From Seongchinamella sediminis (lineage in GTDB: Bacteria; Pseudomonadota; Gammaproteobacteria; Pseudomonadales; Halieaceae), in NCBI RefSeq assembly GCF_003457605.1, contig NZ_QRAN01000017.1, positions 1 through 64,000 of the forward strand: DNA of 64,000 bases, in the 5' to 3' direction. The notes beneath the pieces were generated by a model. It was not told the DNA's origin. It made no database searches and was given only the letters and a program-made list of their open reading frames with translations. Positions 56,901-64,000 of this stretch are shown here, piece after piece (the stretch's first letter is position 1; each line of letters opens with the position of its first letter). A program made the position numbers and the translations under genes.

Positions 56901-57245
56901 CTTGTTATAGGTGTTGAGCAGCGAGTCCTCGCGGTCCTCCCCGACATGGAAACGCAGGGTGGCGGTGGCGCTGCCCGCCGCCGCGGTGGAGTACACATGC
57001 TCCACCCCCGGAATCTGCGCCAGCAGCTTCTCCAGCGGGATAACTACCTGACGCTCAACCTGGCGCGCGCTGAGACCGGGCGCCTGGACAATTACATCCA
57101 CCATCGGCACCACAATCTGGGGCTCTTCCTCGCGGGGGGTGAAAGTCAGCGCGAGCACGCCGGCCAGCAGGCCGACGACGAAGATCAGCTTCGGCAGTCC
57201 GCCGCCCAGGGAATAGCCGACCAGCCGATCAACGGGATGGATCAT
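53937..57245 (-). CDS. RND efflux transporter permease
   Basis: This 1102-residue inner-membrane pump has twelve predicted spans and two large periplasmic loops. The proton-relay region GLLVDDPITGVDNIS lies in TM4, and the first helix leads to the typical PxxREEEPQI segment. The periplasmic loop is somewhat longer than in AcrB. It belongs to a broad HAE1-like group distinct from CusA/CzcA, and the substrate is unknown. Operon context with a DUF2892 protein and a two-Cys ArsR repressor suggests export of a sulfur-related or thiol-reactive compound. Confidence 0.9.
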   Translation of the reverse strand: MIHPVDRLVGYSLGGGLPKLIFVVGLLAGVLALTFTPREEEPQIVVPMVDVIVQAPGLSARQVERQVVIPLEKLLAQIPGVEHVYSTAAAGSATATLRFHVGEDREDSLLNTYNKLYSNQHRMPPVVSNWMLRPVEVDDVPIVMLALWSEDPQRYDDFELRRLADEVSTFLQAIPATSEVNVIGGRPRTVRILIDPESMGARNTTAQDVVMALSVSNVLRDAGGLTVSNGSVLLEAGDVIRSVGELQGLVVNVVDGAPVYLRDVARVVDGPAEAESYTWIGFAPQHPRGAASDRPMVAISVAKQRGSNAVSVAEAVHQAMGRMQRELLPPEVQVEVLRDYGQTADEKVNNLSTSLGFAIFTVVVFIGVFLGWRPALVVGLAVPICYGITLALDMALGYTINRVTLFALILSLGLLVDDPITGVDNISRFMGRGDLSVGDRVVAAMAEIRIPLILSTVTIIFAFLPLAGITGMMGPYMAPMAFNVPASVITSTLVAFLVTPWLASRLLQAQPVAQVTSVSEGPYARFMAPLLDNRKLAKLVLWAVLGLFLVTAALPVFRLVPLKLLPFDNKNEVQVLIDMPESASLEQTAALAREVAETVTRVPEVQAVAAFVGVPSAIDFNGMVRRYYQRIGPHLGDLRITLADKTRREHQSHGLVLRLRQLLEPFNRGGISVKVVEVPPGPPVLSTLVAEIYADALTPYETQKEAARALMERLGREAHVVEIDSTMEADRERRRFVTDRQKAALSGIAADDVAQTLAMANEGYVAGYLQLEREARPLPMELRLDPRHRLSEHDFKRLLVRGRQGVAKSTTAQGLEVAPQPLAAIGELGDFEHGPADTMIHRKDLRPVVYVMAELNGRTPAEIIADVHADMGAAPGAGDDWQDRTFLSSGAGDGWSLPEGTDVQWTGEGEWRITKDVFRDMGLGYAFALLAIFFVLRVQTASSSLSLIIMLSIPLTVIGIMPGFWLMNQFGERWIAGAPEPVLFTATAMIGMIALAGIVVRNSLILVEFISQAREAGASIRDALLQAGSVRMRPVLLTAGTTLLGNLIITLDPVFAGLALAIIFGIVASTAFTLVVVPIVYLLVFDKPELQAAAASAPPEDV

Positions 57246-57266
57246 AGGGGCTTGCTCCCTGACGGA

Positions 57267-57470
57267 TTACTGGAAAGCGCAACCCGGTTGCTTGCCAAAT
57301 TTGCGCAGGATCAGGGCCAGCGGGCAAAAGCCGGTAAACGCCGCCTGCAGCAGGTTGGCACCGACAAAGGCGGTAAACCACAGCCAGTACAGCGAATGTA
57401 GCTGGCTCAAGGCCAGGCTCGCCAGAATAAACAAGCCGGCAATGGCAAATACGAGTCTGTCTATATTCAT
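57267..57470 (-). CDS. DUF2892 (YgaP-like) small membrane protein
   Basis: This 67-residue protein has two membrane spans (about 5-22 and 28-48) and the [15 protein letters not shown] tail found in the membrane part of YgaP rhodanese. The rhodanese domain itself is missing. GGGAGAG precedes ATG 57470. Such proteins often accompany sulfide- or persulfide-responsive genes. It sits between the repressor and the pump. Confidence 0.88.
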   Translation of the reverse strand: MNIDRLVFAIAGLFILASLALSQLHSLYWLWFTAFVGANLLQAAFTGFCPLALILRKFGKQPGCAFQ

Positions 57471-57472
57471 CG

Positions 57473-57805
57473 CTACTCTCCCTGTTCAGAATCGGCAGTG
57501 ACGGCGCCATCGGCGCAGTAAATCCGGTGCAACGCCTCCAGCATGATCTGCGCCTTGCCATCACTGATAGCGTAGAAGATGCGCTGTGCCTCCCGCCGCG
57601 TGGTCACCAGCCCGCCATCGCGCAGCCGGGCCAGGTGCTGTGACAGCGCCGATTGCCCGAGCCCGGTCAGGGCCTCGAGTTCACCCACGGTGTGTTCCCG
57701 GGTGACCAGCGCGCACAGCACCAGCAGGCGCCCGGGATGGGACAGGTCCTTGAGCAATTCAGCGGCGGACCCCGCATTTTGCTGCATCAGTGAAACATCA
57801 AGCAC
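57473..57805 (-). CDS. ArsR-family repressor with BigR/SqrR-like cysteine pair
   Basis: This 110-residue winged-helix protein begins with GTG 57805 after GGAG. The DNA-reading helix is in [19 protein letters not shown]. Cys31 and Cys97 are 66 residues apart, the same spacing as the Cys pair that forms a tetrasulfide link in SqrR and a disulfide in BigR. ArsR/SmtB metal-site motifs (ELCVCDL and the like) are absent. It overlaps a large AT-rich palindrome upstream. I infer a reactive-sulfur or redox-responsive repressor of its own operon. Confidence 0.85.
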   Translation of the reverse strand: MLDVSLMQQNAGSAAELLKDLSHPGRLLVLCALVTREHTVGELEALTGLGQSALSQHLARLRDGGLVTTRREAQRIFYAISDGKAQIMLEALHRIYCADGAVTADSEQGE

Positions 57806-57828
57806 TGCGCACTCCTACATAAGAATTT

Positions 57829-57856
57829 ACTTATATAAGATATCTCTTATATAAGT
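57829..57856 (-). promoter_or_regulatory. Operator palindrome and promoter of the arsR-efflux operon
   Basis: ACTTATATAAGA (57829-57840) and TCTTATATAAGT (57845-57856) are exact complements separated by TATC. Reading leftward, TTGACT (rc of 57854-57859) and TATAAG with an 18-bp spacer form a promoter almost fully covered by the dyad, so binding would block RNA polymerase. Confidence 0.75.
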
Positions 57857-57906
57857 CAAGAATCATCTGCCCGGGCGAGGGGCAATTATGGTGCTCGCGG
57901 CAGATT

Positions 57907-57933
57907 AAAAAAAGGGGGGCCGAAAGGCCCCCC
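57907..57933 (-). terminator. Rho-independent terminator of the glnK-amtB operon
   Basis: On the minus strand GGGGGGCC-TTTC-GGCCCCCC is followed by seven T's, about 40 bp after the amtB stop. Confidence 0.93.
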
Positions 57934-57974
57934 AAAACACGCATCACTACAATGCGCCCGCAAGACGGTGGTGC

Positions 57975-59207
57975 TTACTGGTTGGCGAACTCGGGGTAGG
58001 CCTCCATGCCGCACTCTGCCAGGTCGACGCCTTCGTACTCTTCCTCTTCGCTGACCCGGATACCGATCAGCATCTTCAGCACGAACCAGACGATGAAGCT
58101 GGTGACAAACACCCAGGTAAAGATAGTGGCGGCACCGATCAGCTGGCCGCTGAAGGACGAACCGTCGTTGGTGACCGGCACCAGCAGCAGGCCCAGCAGA
58201 CCCACGACACCGTGTACCGAGATGGCGCCCACCGGATCGTCGATTTTCAGCTTGTCCAGGAACACGATGGAGAACACCACCAGCACGCCGCCCAGGCCGC
58301 CGAACAGGGTTGCCTGCAGCGCGGTCGGGGTGGAGGGCTCGGCGGTAATCGCCACCAGGCCAGCCAGGGCGCCGTTGAGGGCCATGGTCAGGTCGGCCTT
58401 GCCGAACATGACCTTGGCGACCACCAGCGCGGCGATCAGGCCACCGGCAGCGGCGGCGTTGGTGTTCATGAACACGATGGCCACCGAGTTGGCGCTCTCG
58501 ACGCTGGCGGTCGCCAGCACCGAGCCGCCGTTGAAGCCAAACCAGCCCATCCACAGGATGAAGGTACCCAGGGTTGCCAGCGGCAGGTTGGCACCGGGAA
58601 TGGCGTTGACCTGTCCGTTGGGGCCGTACTTGCCTTTACGTGCGCCGAGCAGGATGACGCCGGCCAGGGCAGCGGCGGCGCCCGCCATGTGGACGATGCC
58701 GGAGCCGGCGAAGTCGGAGAAGCCCAGGTCGCCGAGGGTGTACATGCCGAATACAGCATTGCCGCCCCAGGTCCAGCTACCCTCCATGGGGTAGATGAAG
58801 CCGGTCATCACCACGGCGAAGGCCAGGAAGGCCCACAGTTTCATGCGCTCGGCAACCGAGCCGGAAACGATGGACATCGCCGTGGCCACAAATACCACCT
58901 GGAAGTAGAAGTCGGCTGAGGGCGCGTACGTCGCGGGCTCCTCGGCACCGGTCACGCCGTCGCCGGTGATCGACGACAGGAACCAGTCGCCGCCGTACAT
59001 GATCATGTAACCGCAAATCATGTACATGGTGCAGGACACGGCGAACAAGGCCACGTTCTTGAGCAGGATTTCAGTGGTGTTCTTGGAGCGAACCAGGCCC
59101 GCCTCGAGCATGGCGAAGCCGGCGGCCATCCACATGACCAGGGCACCGCACACCAGGAAATAGAAGGTGTCCAGTGCGTACTGCAATTGAAAAATATTGT
59201 CTTCCAT
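57975..59207 (-). CDS. amtB: Ammonium transporter AmtB
   Basis: This 410-residue channel has about eleven membrane spans. Features are the N-terminal MWMAAGFAMLEAGLVRSKN, the Phe-gate region, the twin-His positions in SGIVHMAGAAAALAG and VHGVVGLLG, and GWFGFNGGS. It has no cleavable signal peptide like that of E. coli AmtB: the start is cytoplasmic and polar (MEDNIFQLQY). It follows glnK by 28 bp and ends at a strong terminator. Confidence 0.95.
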   Translation of the reverse strand: MEDNIFQLQYALDTFYFLVCGALVMWMAAGFAMLEAGLVRSKNTTEILLKNVALFAVSCTMYMICGYMIMYGGDWFLSSITGDGVTGAEEPATYAPSADFYFQVVFVATAMSIVSGSVAERMKLWAFLAFAVVMTGFIYPMEGSWTWGGNAVFGMYTLGDLGFSDFAGSGIVHMAGAAAALAGVILLGARKGKYGPNGQVNAIPGANLPLATLGTFILWMGWFGFNGGSVLATASVESANSVAIVFMNTNAAAAGGLIAALVVAKVMFGKADLTMALNGALAGLVAITAEPSTPTALQATLFGGLGGVLVVFSIVFLDKLKIDDPVGAISVHGVVGLLGLLLVPVTNDGSSFSGQLIGAATIFTWVFVTSFIVWFVLKMLIGIRVSEEEEYEGVDLAECGMEAYPEFANQ

Positions 59208-59235
59208 TGGAATACTCTCTTGTTTCAGTTCAGGA

Positions 59236-59637
<402 letters not shown>

Positions 59638-60372
59638 TTACATACTCTTGGCGATGGAAACAACCACGGTATCTTCACCCCAGTCGGTGCCGAACACGTC
59701 TTTCTTGTCCAGGTTGGTACCGACATAGGTAGCGCCGAGATCAACGCCCATCACGCTCCAGGTCAGGCCCACGGAGTAGTCGGTGTAGGAATCTTCCGCA
59801 ACGCCATCGTCCCCGCAGTCAAGGAAACATCCATCATCAGTGAGGTCGTTGTAGCCCACGTGGAAGTCCAGGCTCAGGTTCTCGGCCAGGCCGAAGCTGT
59901 AGTCCGCGTAGTAATAGAAGAATGTGTCGGTTTCGCCGTAGTAGTCATCGGAGTAGGCCATGCCCAGGGTCAGATCGTGGAACGAGAAGCTGCCATACAA
60001 CTCCTGGTAATCACCCTCGGCGCCGTCATCCCCGGGGTAGTCGTAGTACAGGTAGCCGACGTCAATCGCGGAGTTCTCGCCAATATCCATGCCCCAGCCG
60101 ATGTAGTAATCCAGCTCCAGCGAGCCGTCGAAACCGTCATTACTGTCGAAGTCGACCGTGGAGCCCCAGGTGCCGATGTAAATGCCATTTTCAAACGCCA
60201 GGTCGAAACCACCCTGGAGGGCGATATCCTCGTCGGACTGGGAAATACCGCGGAAGCGGTAGTCACTGACCAGCGCGACGTTGGCGCTGATCTCGGCGGC
60301 CTGCACTGAGGTGGCAGTTGCACCGGCGAGCAGGGAAGCGGCGATCGCGGCGGGAAGTACTTTTTTCAACAT
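59638..60372 (-). CDS. TorF family putative porin
   Basis: This 244-residue protein has a signal peptide ending near VQA-AEIS and an acidic, Tyr-rich beta-barrel sequence of the TIGR02001/TorF group (VALVSDYRFRGISQSDEDIALQ is split across the conserved start). It leads the glnK-amtB operon, which suggests it lets ammonium or small nitrogen compounds cross the outer membrane under nitrogen limitation. GGAG precedes ATG 60372. Confidence 0.88.
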   Translation of the reverse strand: MLKKVLPAAIAASLLAGATATSVQAAEISANVALVSDYRFRGISQSDEDIALQGGFDLAFENGIYIGTWGSTVDFDSNDGFDGSLELDYYIGWGMDIGENSAIDVGYLYYDYPGDDGAEGDYQELYGSFSFHDLTLGMAYSDDYYGETDTFFYYYADYSFGLAENLSLDFHVGYNDLTDDGCFLDCGDDGVAEDSYTDYSVGLTWSVMGVDLGATYVGTNLDKKDVFGTDWGEDTVVVSIAKSM

Positions 60373-60472
60373 GTCTCAAATCTCCGTGATTTGTTGGTCT
60401 GGTGTGTCAGATGCGTATGCGTCATCTCGTGACGGGCACATTGGGTGCGCAATACAAATCTGCCGGAGATAC

Positions 60473-60488
60473 TGCAGCGGCTGTGCCA
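60473..60488 (-). promoter_or_regulatory. Sigma-54 promoter of torF-glnK-amtB
   Basis: On the minus strand TGGCACAGCCGCTGCA has GG and GC separated by exactly ten bases, matching the -24/-12 consensus TGGCAC-N5-TTGCA at all but one or two positions. It lies about 100 bp upstream of the torF ATG. Confidence 0.82.
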
Positions 60489-60595
60489 AGGTAATATTTC
60501 TCCAATAAATACAAAGAGGTAGGGTGAAAAAGCCGCTGTCGCGGAGAGCGCTGCGCACCAATTACGCACCCTGCGGCGCACCCCAACAGCGCGCA

Positions 60596-60610
60596 GCACC
60601 ATTTTGGTGC
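60596..60610. promoter_or_regulatory. NtrC-type enhancer site
   Basis: GCACC-ATTTT-GGTGC is a perfect match to the NtrC dyad GCACC-N5-GGTGC. Its centre is about 120 bp upstream of the sigma-54 element, a normal enhancer distance. A half-site GCACC recurs at 60555-60559. Confidence 0.8.
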
Positions 60611-60722
60611 GCAGTGGCCGCCTGCCCCGCTCACTGACCGGGCCGGGCGCTTCTGATCTGGGTAAGCCGGGCAAAACCAAGTAGAATCCTGAGCCTGTTA
60701 TCGCATGCAAAGGTTCAGCACC

Positions 60723-60986
60723 ATGGCCATCAAACCGCCACCGCCCCCCTGGGAGGTCCTACAGCAGGTCAACGATCTGGTTGGCAGCTCCGGCCTCAAG
60801 AGCGAGGTCGACAAAGGGGTCAGAACCCTGGCCCAGTCCGCCCTCGCCCGGCTCGACGTGGTCAGCCGCGAGGAGTTCGACGCCCAGGCGGAAATCCTCA
60901 AGCGCACCCGCGAGCGGGTCGTCGCCCTGGAAGCCGAACTGGAAGCCATGACCCGGGAACTGGAAGCCCTCGACCAACAGGATTGA
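60723..60986 (+). CDS. ubiK: Ubiquinone biosynthesis accessory factor UbiK (BMFP family)
   Basis: This 87-residue protein has an amphipathic N-terminal helix and a C-terminal coiled coil (LEAELEAMTRELEAL), the usual form of the YqiC/BMFP family. UbiK helps the soluble Ubi complex in aerobic ubiquinone synthesis. A Pro run (KPPPPPWEVL) near the start is unusual. ATG 60723 is preferred to ATG 60705. comM follows. Confidence 0.88.
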   Translation: MAIKPPPPPWEVLQQVNDLVGSSGLKSEVDKGVRTLAQSALARLDVVSREEFDAQAEILKRTRERVVALEAELEAMTRELEALDQQD

Positions 60987-61030
60987 CGCCGGCCGCGGAG
61001 ACGGCCCCGCATTGCGCTCAGGGAAGAGCC

Positions 61031-62518
61031 ATGGAACTATCGATCGTCCACAGCCGGGCGCTGTCCGGCCTGTCGGCACCGCCGGTGCGGGTGGAAACCC
61101 ACCTGTCCAACGGACTGCCGGCCTTCAATATCGTCGGCCTGCCGGAAACCGCGGTGCGCGAGAGCCGGGAGCGGGTGCGCAGCGCCCTGCTCAACTCCCA
61201 CTTCCAGTTTCCCGACCGGCGCATCACCATCAACCTGGCGCCGGCGGACCTGCCCAAGGAAGGCGGCCGTTTCGATCTGCCCATCGCCCTGGGGATTCTG
61301 CTGGCCTCGGGCCAGCTCGAGAACCGGCTCGCCGGCAGCCACGAGTTTCTCGGCGAACTGGCCCTCGACGGCAGCCTGCAGGCGGTTCCGGGAGCGGTTT
61401 GCGCGGCCCTGGCCGCCAGCGCCTGCGGCAATACCCTGGTGGTGCCAAAACCCAACGAGAGCAACGCCAGCCAGGTGCCCGACGCCCGGGTACTGGCGGC
61501 CCCCGACCTGCTCACCCTGTGCGCCCATATCAACGGCGCCGCCCGGCTGGAACGCGCTGCCGCCGTTGCCGAGCCCGGCGAGCCGCGCTACGAGGACCTG
61601 GCGGATGTTGTCGGCCAGGCAGCGGCGCGCCGGGCGCTGGAAATTGCCGCCAGCGGGGGCCACAACCTGCTGTTCATCGGCCCGCCCGGCACCGGCAAGA
61701 CCATGCTCGCCAGCCGCCTTCCCGGCATCCTGCCACCGCCGTCCCGGGAGGAATCCCTGGTCGCCCTTGCCTTGCGCGACTTCCAGGGCCAGAACGCGGT
61801 CGGCGAGGCCCTGCGCCGGCCCTTTCGCAACCCCCATCACAGCGCCAGCGCTGCCGCCCTGATCGGCGGCGGCAGGAATCCCCGCCCCGGCGAGGCCTCC
61901 CTGGCCCACGGCGGCGTGCTGTTTCTGGACGAGCTGCCGGAGTTCAACCGGCACTGCCTGGAGGTACTGCGGGAACCGCTGGAATCCGGCCAGGTCACCC
62001 TGTCGCGGGCCAGCTACAAGCAGACCTACCCCGCCGCCTTCCAGCTGATCGCCGCCATGAACCCCTGCCCCTGCGGCTACCTCGGCGACCCGCAGCGCCA
62101 CTGCCGCTGCACCCCGGAGCAGATCCAGCGCTACCGCAACCGGGTGTCGGGGCCGCTGCTGGACCGCATCGACCTGCATATCCAGGTACCGCGCCAGGCC
62201 CCCGGGCTGTTGCTGGAGGCCGCCACCGGTGGCGAGGCCTCGGCGGAGGTCCGGCGCCGGGTGGGTCACTGCCGGCAGCGGCAACTGGCCCGGCAGCACT
62301 GCTGCAATGCGCGGCTGGCAACGGATGTACTGCTGGACATCTGCGCCCTTGACCGACGCCAGCGCACCGACCTCGGCGAGCTGGCCGCCCGGCTGCAACT
62401 GTCCGGGCGCGGCCTGCACCGCACCCTGCGGGTCGCCCGCACCATCGCCGACATGGAGGCCCGGGAGCGAATCTCCGGGGCCGACATCGCCGAGGCCCTG
62501 GCCTTTCGCGAAAACTGA
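61031..62518 (+). CDS. comM: ComM/YifB family branch-migration ATPase
   Basis: This 495-residue AAA+ protein has an N-terminal Lon-protease-like ChlI domain (MELSIVHSRALSGLSAP; NIVGLPETAVRESRERV), Walker A GPPGTGKTM, Walker B VLFLDELPEFN and a C-terminal MgsA/MCM-like part with AMNPCPCGYLGDP and Cys clusters. ComM drives branch migration during natural transformation; YifB is its ortholog in non-competent species. AGGGAAGAG precedes ATG 61031. Confidence 0.93.
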   Translation: MELSIVHSRALSGLSAPPVRVETHLSNGLPAFNIVGLPETAVRESRERVRSALLNSHFQFPDRRITINLAPADLPKEGGRFDLPIALGILLASGQLENRLAGSHEFLGELALDGSLQAVPGAVCAALAASACGNTLVVPKPNESNASQVPDARVLAAPDLLTLCAHINGAARLERAAAVAEPGEPRYEDLADVVGQAAARRALEIAASGGHNLLFIGPPGTGKTMLASRLPGILPPPSREESLVALALRDFQGQNAVGEALRRPFRNPHHSASAAALIGGGRNPRPGEASLAHGGVLFLDELPEFNRHCLEVLREPLESGQVTLSRASYKQTYPAAFQLIAAMNPCPCGYLGDPQRHCRCTPEQIQRYRNRVSGPLLDRIDLHIQVPRQAPGLLLEAATGGEASAEVRRRVGHCRQRQLARQHCCNARLATDVLLDICALDRRQRTDLGELAARLQLSGRGLHRTLRVARTIADMEARERISGADIAEALAFREN

Positions 62519-62610
62519 CGGATCGGTCCGGGCAGATCCCCGCCGGCGGTCCAACTGGGAATACCGCGTAACTTTTACCGCCCGCCCGCCTGTGCCAGAC
62601 TTTACTAAAC

Positions 62611-62626
62611 ACTAATAGCCATTAGT
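62611..62626. promoter_or_regulatory. Candidate operator upstream of the P450 gene
   Basis: ACTAAT-AGCC-ATTAGT is a perfect dyad 60 bp before the P450 ATG. Two copies of CCCGGTCTGCG (62643-62653, 62657-62667) follow. The regulator is unknown; TetR-type repressors of steroid genes are candidates. Confidence 0.45.
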
Positions 62627-62685
62627 CCACCCCAACGCCAGGCCCGGTCTGCGAGACCCGGTCTGCGCCACACCCGGAGATTCCC

Positions 62686-63933
62686 ATGAGCCAATGCCCT
62701 TTCGCCAACCTGCTGGACCCGGATACCTACAAGGACGGCATGCCCTACCAGTCTTTAAAGGCGATCCGCGATGCCGGCCCCATTGTCAAACTCGAGGACC
62801 CGCTCACCGGCATCCCCTACTGGGCCGTCACCCGGATCGCCGAGCTGGACTATGTGTCCAAGCACCCGCAGCTGTTCTCTTCCGCCGCCCGCTCCGCCTT
62901 TCCCATGGAAATGGATGAGTTCACCGTGGAAATGCAGCAGAACACCATCATCAACATGGACCCGCCCCGCCACCAGAAGGTGCGGCGCATCGTCCGCAAT
63001 GCCTTTACCCCCCGGCGGGTGGATTCCTACGAGGCCAATTTCCGCGAGCACGCCAAACGCATCGTCGATGCCGTGGCCGGCCGCGGCAAATGCGAGTTCG
63101 TGGAGGAGGTCGCCGCGGAACTGCCGCTGATCGCCATCCTCGACCTGCTCGGGGTACCGCTGGCCGACCGCAAGCAGTTCTTCGATTGGACCAACACCAT
63201 GATCTTCGCCGACGACCCGGACATGGCCACCTCCGAGGAGGAGGCCCAGCTCGCGGCCATGGAAGTCATTGGCTACGCCATGCAGCTGGCCCACAAGCAC
63301 CGCGCCGAGCCGATGAATAACATCACCAGCGCCCTGCTCGACGCCGAGCTGGACGGCGAACCGGTATCGGAAGACATGTTCGGCTGGATGTTCATCCTGA
63401 TTCTGGTGGGCGGCAATGAGTCCACCCGCACGGTCATCGCCCAGGGCATGCGCCTGTTGATGGAGCACCCCGAACAGCTGCAGTACCTGGTGGACAACCC
63501 GGACAAGATCGGCAATGCGGTGGAGGAGATCCTCAGGTATAACACCGCGTTCATCGCCATGCGCCGCACGGCGACCGAGGACGTGGAAGTGGGCGGCCAG
63601 CTGATCAAGAAAGGCGACAAGGTGGTGCTGCACTACCACACCGCCAACCACGACGAGCAGGTATTCGGCGACACCGCCATGGACTTCGACGTCACCCGTG
63701 CGGAGCGCATGCCCGACCTGTACAACCAGTTGCGCTCCTTCGGCATCGGCCAGCATTTCTGTATCGGCACCCACCTGGCCCGGCTGGAGCTCAATGTCAT
63801 GTTCGAGGAAATCCTGCCCCGGCTGCGTAACCCCCGCTTCAAGGGCCAGCCCGAGTATGTGCGCTCCTTTTTCGTCAACGCCATGAAGAAGATGCACATT
63901 TCCTTCGACCCGGAAACCACCAGCGCCCCCTGA
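62686..63933 (+). CDS. Cytochrome P450 (CYP125/CYP142-like)
   Basis: This 415-residue soluble bacterial P450 has the I-helix LILVGGNESTRTVIAQG (oxygen-activating acid/alcohol pair as Glu-Ser-Thr), ExxR in EEILRYNTAF, and the heme-Cys loop FGIGQHFCIGTHLARLEL. The segment TIINMDPPRHQKVRRIV and overall length resemble the CYP125/142/124 group that oxidises cholesterol and related side chains at C26/27. That fits the kshA/hsaA-like genes at 7.6-9.9 kb. The redox partner is not visible. GGAG precedes ATG 62686. Confidence 0.88.
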   Translation: MSQCPFANLLDPDTYKDGMPYQSLKAIRDAGPIVKLEDPLTGIPYWAVTRIAELDYVSKHPQLFSSAARSAFPMEMDEFTVEMQQNTIINMDPPRHQKVRRIVRNAFTPRRVDSYEANFREHAKRIVDAVAGRGKCEFVEEVAAELPLIAILDLLGVPLADRKQFFDWTNTMIFADDPDMATSEEEAQLAAMEVIGYAMQLAHKHRAEPMNNITSALLDAELDGEPVSEDMFGWMFILILVGGNESTRTVIAQGMRLLMEHPEQLQYLVDNPDKIGNAVEEILRYNTAFIAMRRTATEDVEVGGQLIKKGDKVVLHYHTANHDEQVFGDTAMDFDVTRAERMPDLYNQLRSFGIGQHFCIGTHLARLELNVMFEEILPRLRNPRFKGQPEYVRSFFVNAMKKMHISFDPETTSAP

Positions 63934-63995
63934 ACGGCACCACAAAGGCGCGCAAAGCGGCTATTATTCACTCTTCCTATACCCGGGAGTGAACA

Positions 63996-64000
63996 ATGAC
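63996..64000 (+). CDS. Start of a next gene (only first codon visible)
   Basis: An ATG at 63996 follows GGGAG (63985-63989) by six bases, 62 bp after the P450 stop. Only five bases remain in the window, so identity cannot be given. A ferredoxin or steroid gene would be a natural guess but is unsupported. Confidence 0.35.

Overview
The window is a high-GC gammaproteobacterial chromosome segment that is densely coded and has classic Pseudomonas-like gene orders: argH/algZ-algR/hemC-hemD-hemX-hemY, lptM-lysA-dapF-DUF484-xerC-yigB, cmoA-cmoB, and glnK-amtB. Genes for steroid breakdown (HsaA-like flavin monooxygenase, KshA-like Rieske oxygenase, CYP125-like P450), a LapA-type adhesin and a TorF-type porin point to a marine, Halieaceae/Cellvibrionales-like bacterium. 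That placement is inferred from gene content, not shown by a marker gene.

Layout. 1-7.3 kb: a LapA-like giant adhesin (5' part only), a degenerate LuxR regulator, and a type I secretion adaptor and ATPase, all on the minus strand. A perfect CRP-type palindrome lies ahead of the adhesin. 7.6-9.9 kb: steroid-ring oxygenases. 10-15.5 kb: a small basic protein, heme A synthase, thiolase and acetoacetyl-CoA synthetase, with a divergent LysR. 15.6-18.9 kb: the ABC-F protein Uup, then an AT-richer accessory patch with a VapBC-type toxin-antitoxin pair next to an attC-like hairpin. 18.9-35 kb: housekeeping genes (aminotransferase, pepD, cmoAB, gshA, acpH, dsbB, rsd, fkpA, yheS, elbB, a membrane/flavoenzyme fusion, trxA). 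35.4-38.9 kb: rho and ubiD, separated by 688 bp of nested repeats. 38.9-52.4 kb: heme, AlgZR, arginine, lysine/cell-wall and XerC blocks. 52.5-60.4 kb: a P-II gene, an RND efflux operon with a BigR/SqrR-like ArsR repressor, and a torF-glnK-amtB nitrogen operon with a visible sigma-54 element and NtrC site. 60.7-64 kb: ubiK, comM and the P450.

Functional themes. (i) Surface attachment: adhesin plus dedicated secretion system; the LapG/LapD control proteins are not in the window. (ii) Steroid catabolism feeding acyl-CoA, thiolase and acetoacetate metabolism. (iii) Nitrogen control by two near-identical P-II proteins, only one of which is linked to AmtB. (iv) A probable reactive-sulfur-responsive efflux operon. 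(v) Small mobile or repeat elements at two sites (17.5-18.9 kb and 36.7-37.3 kb). No rRNA, tRNA, CRISPR array, transposase or integrase gene was recognised.
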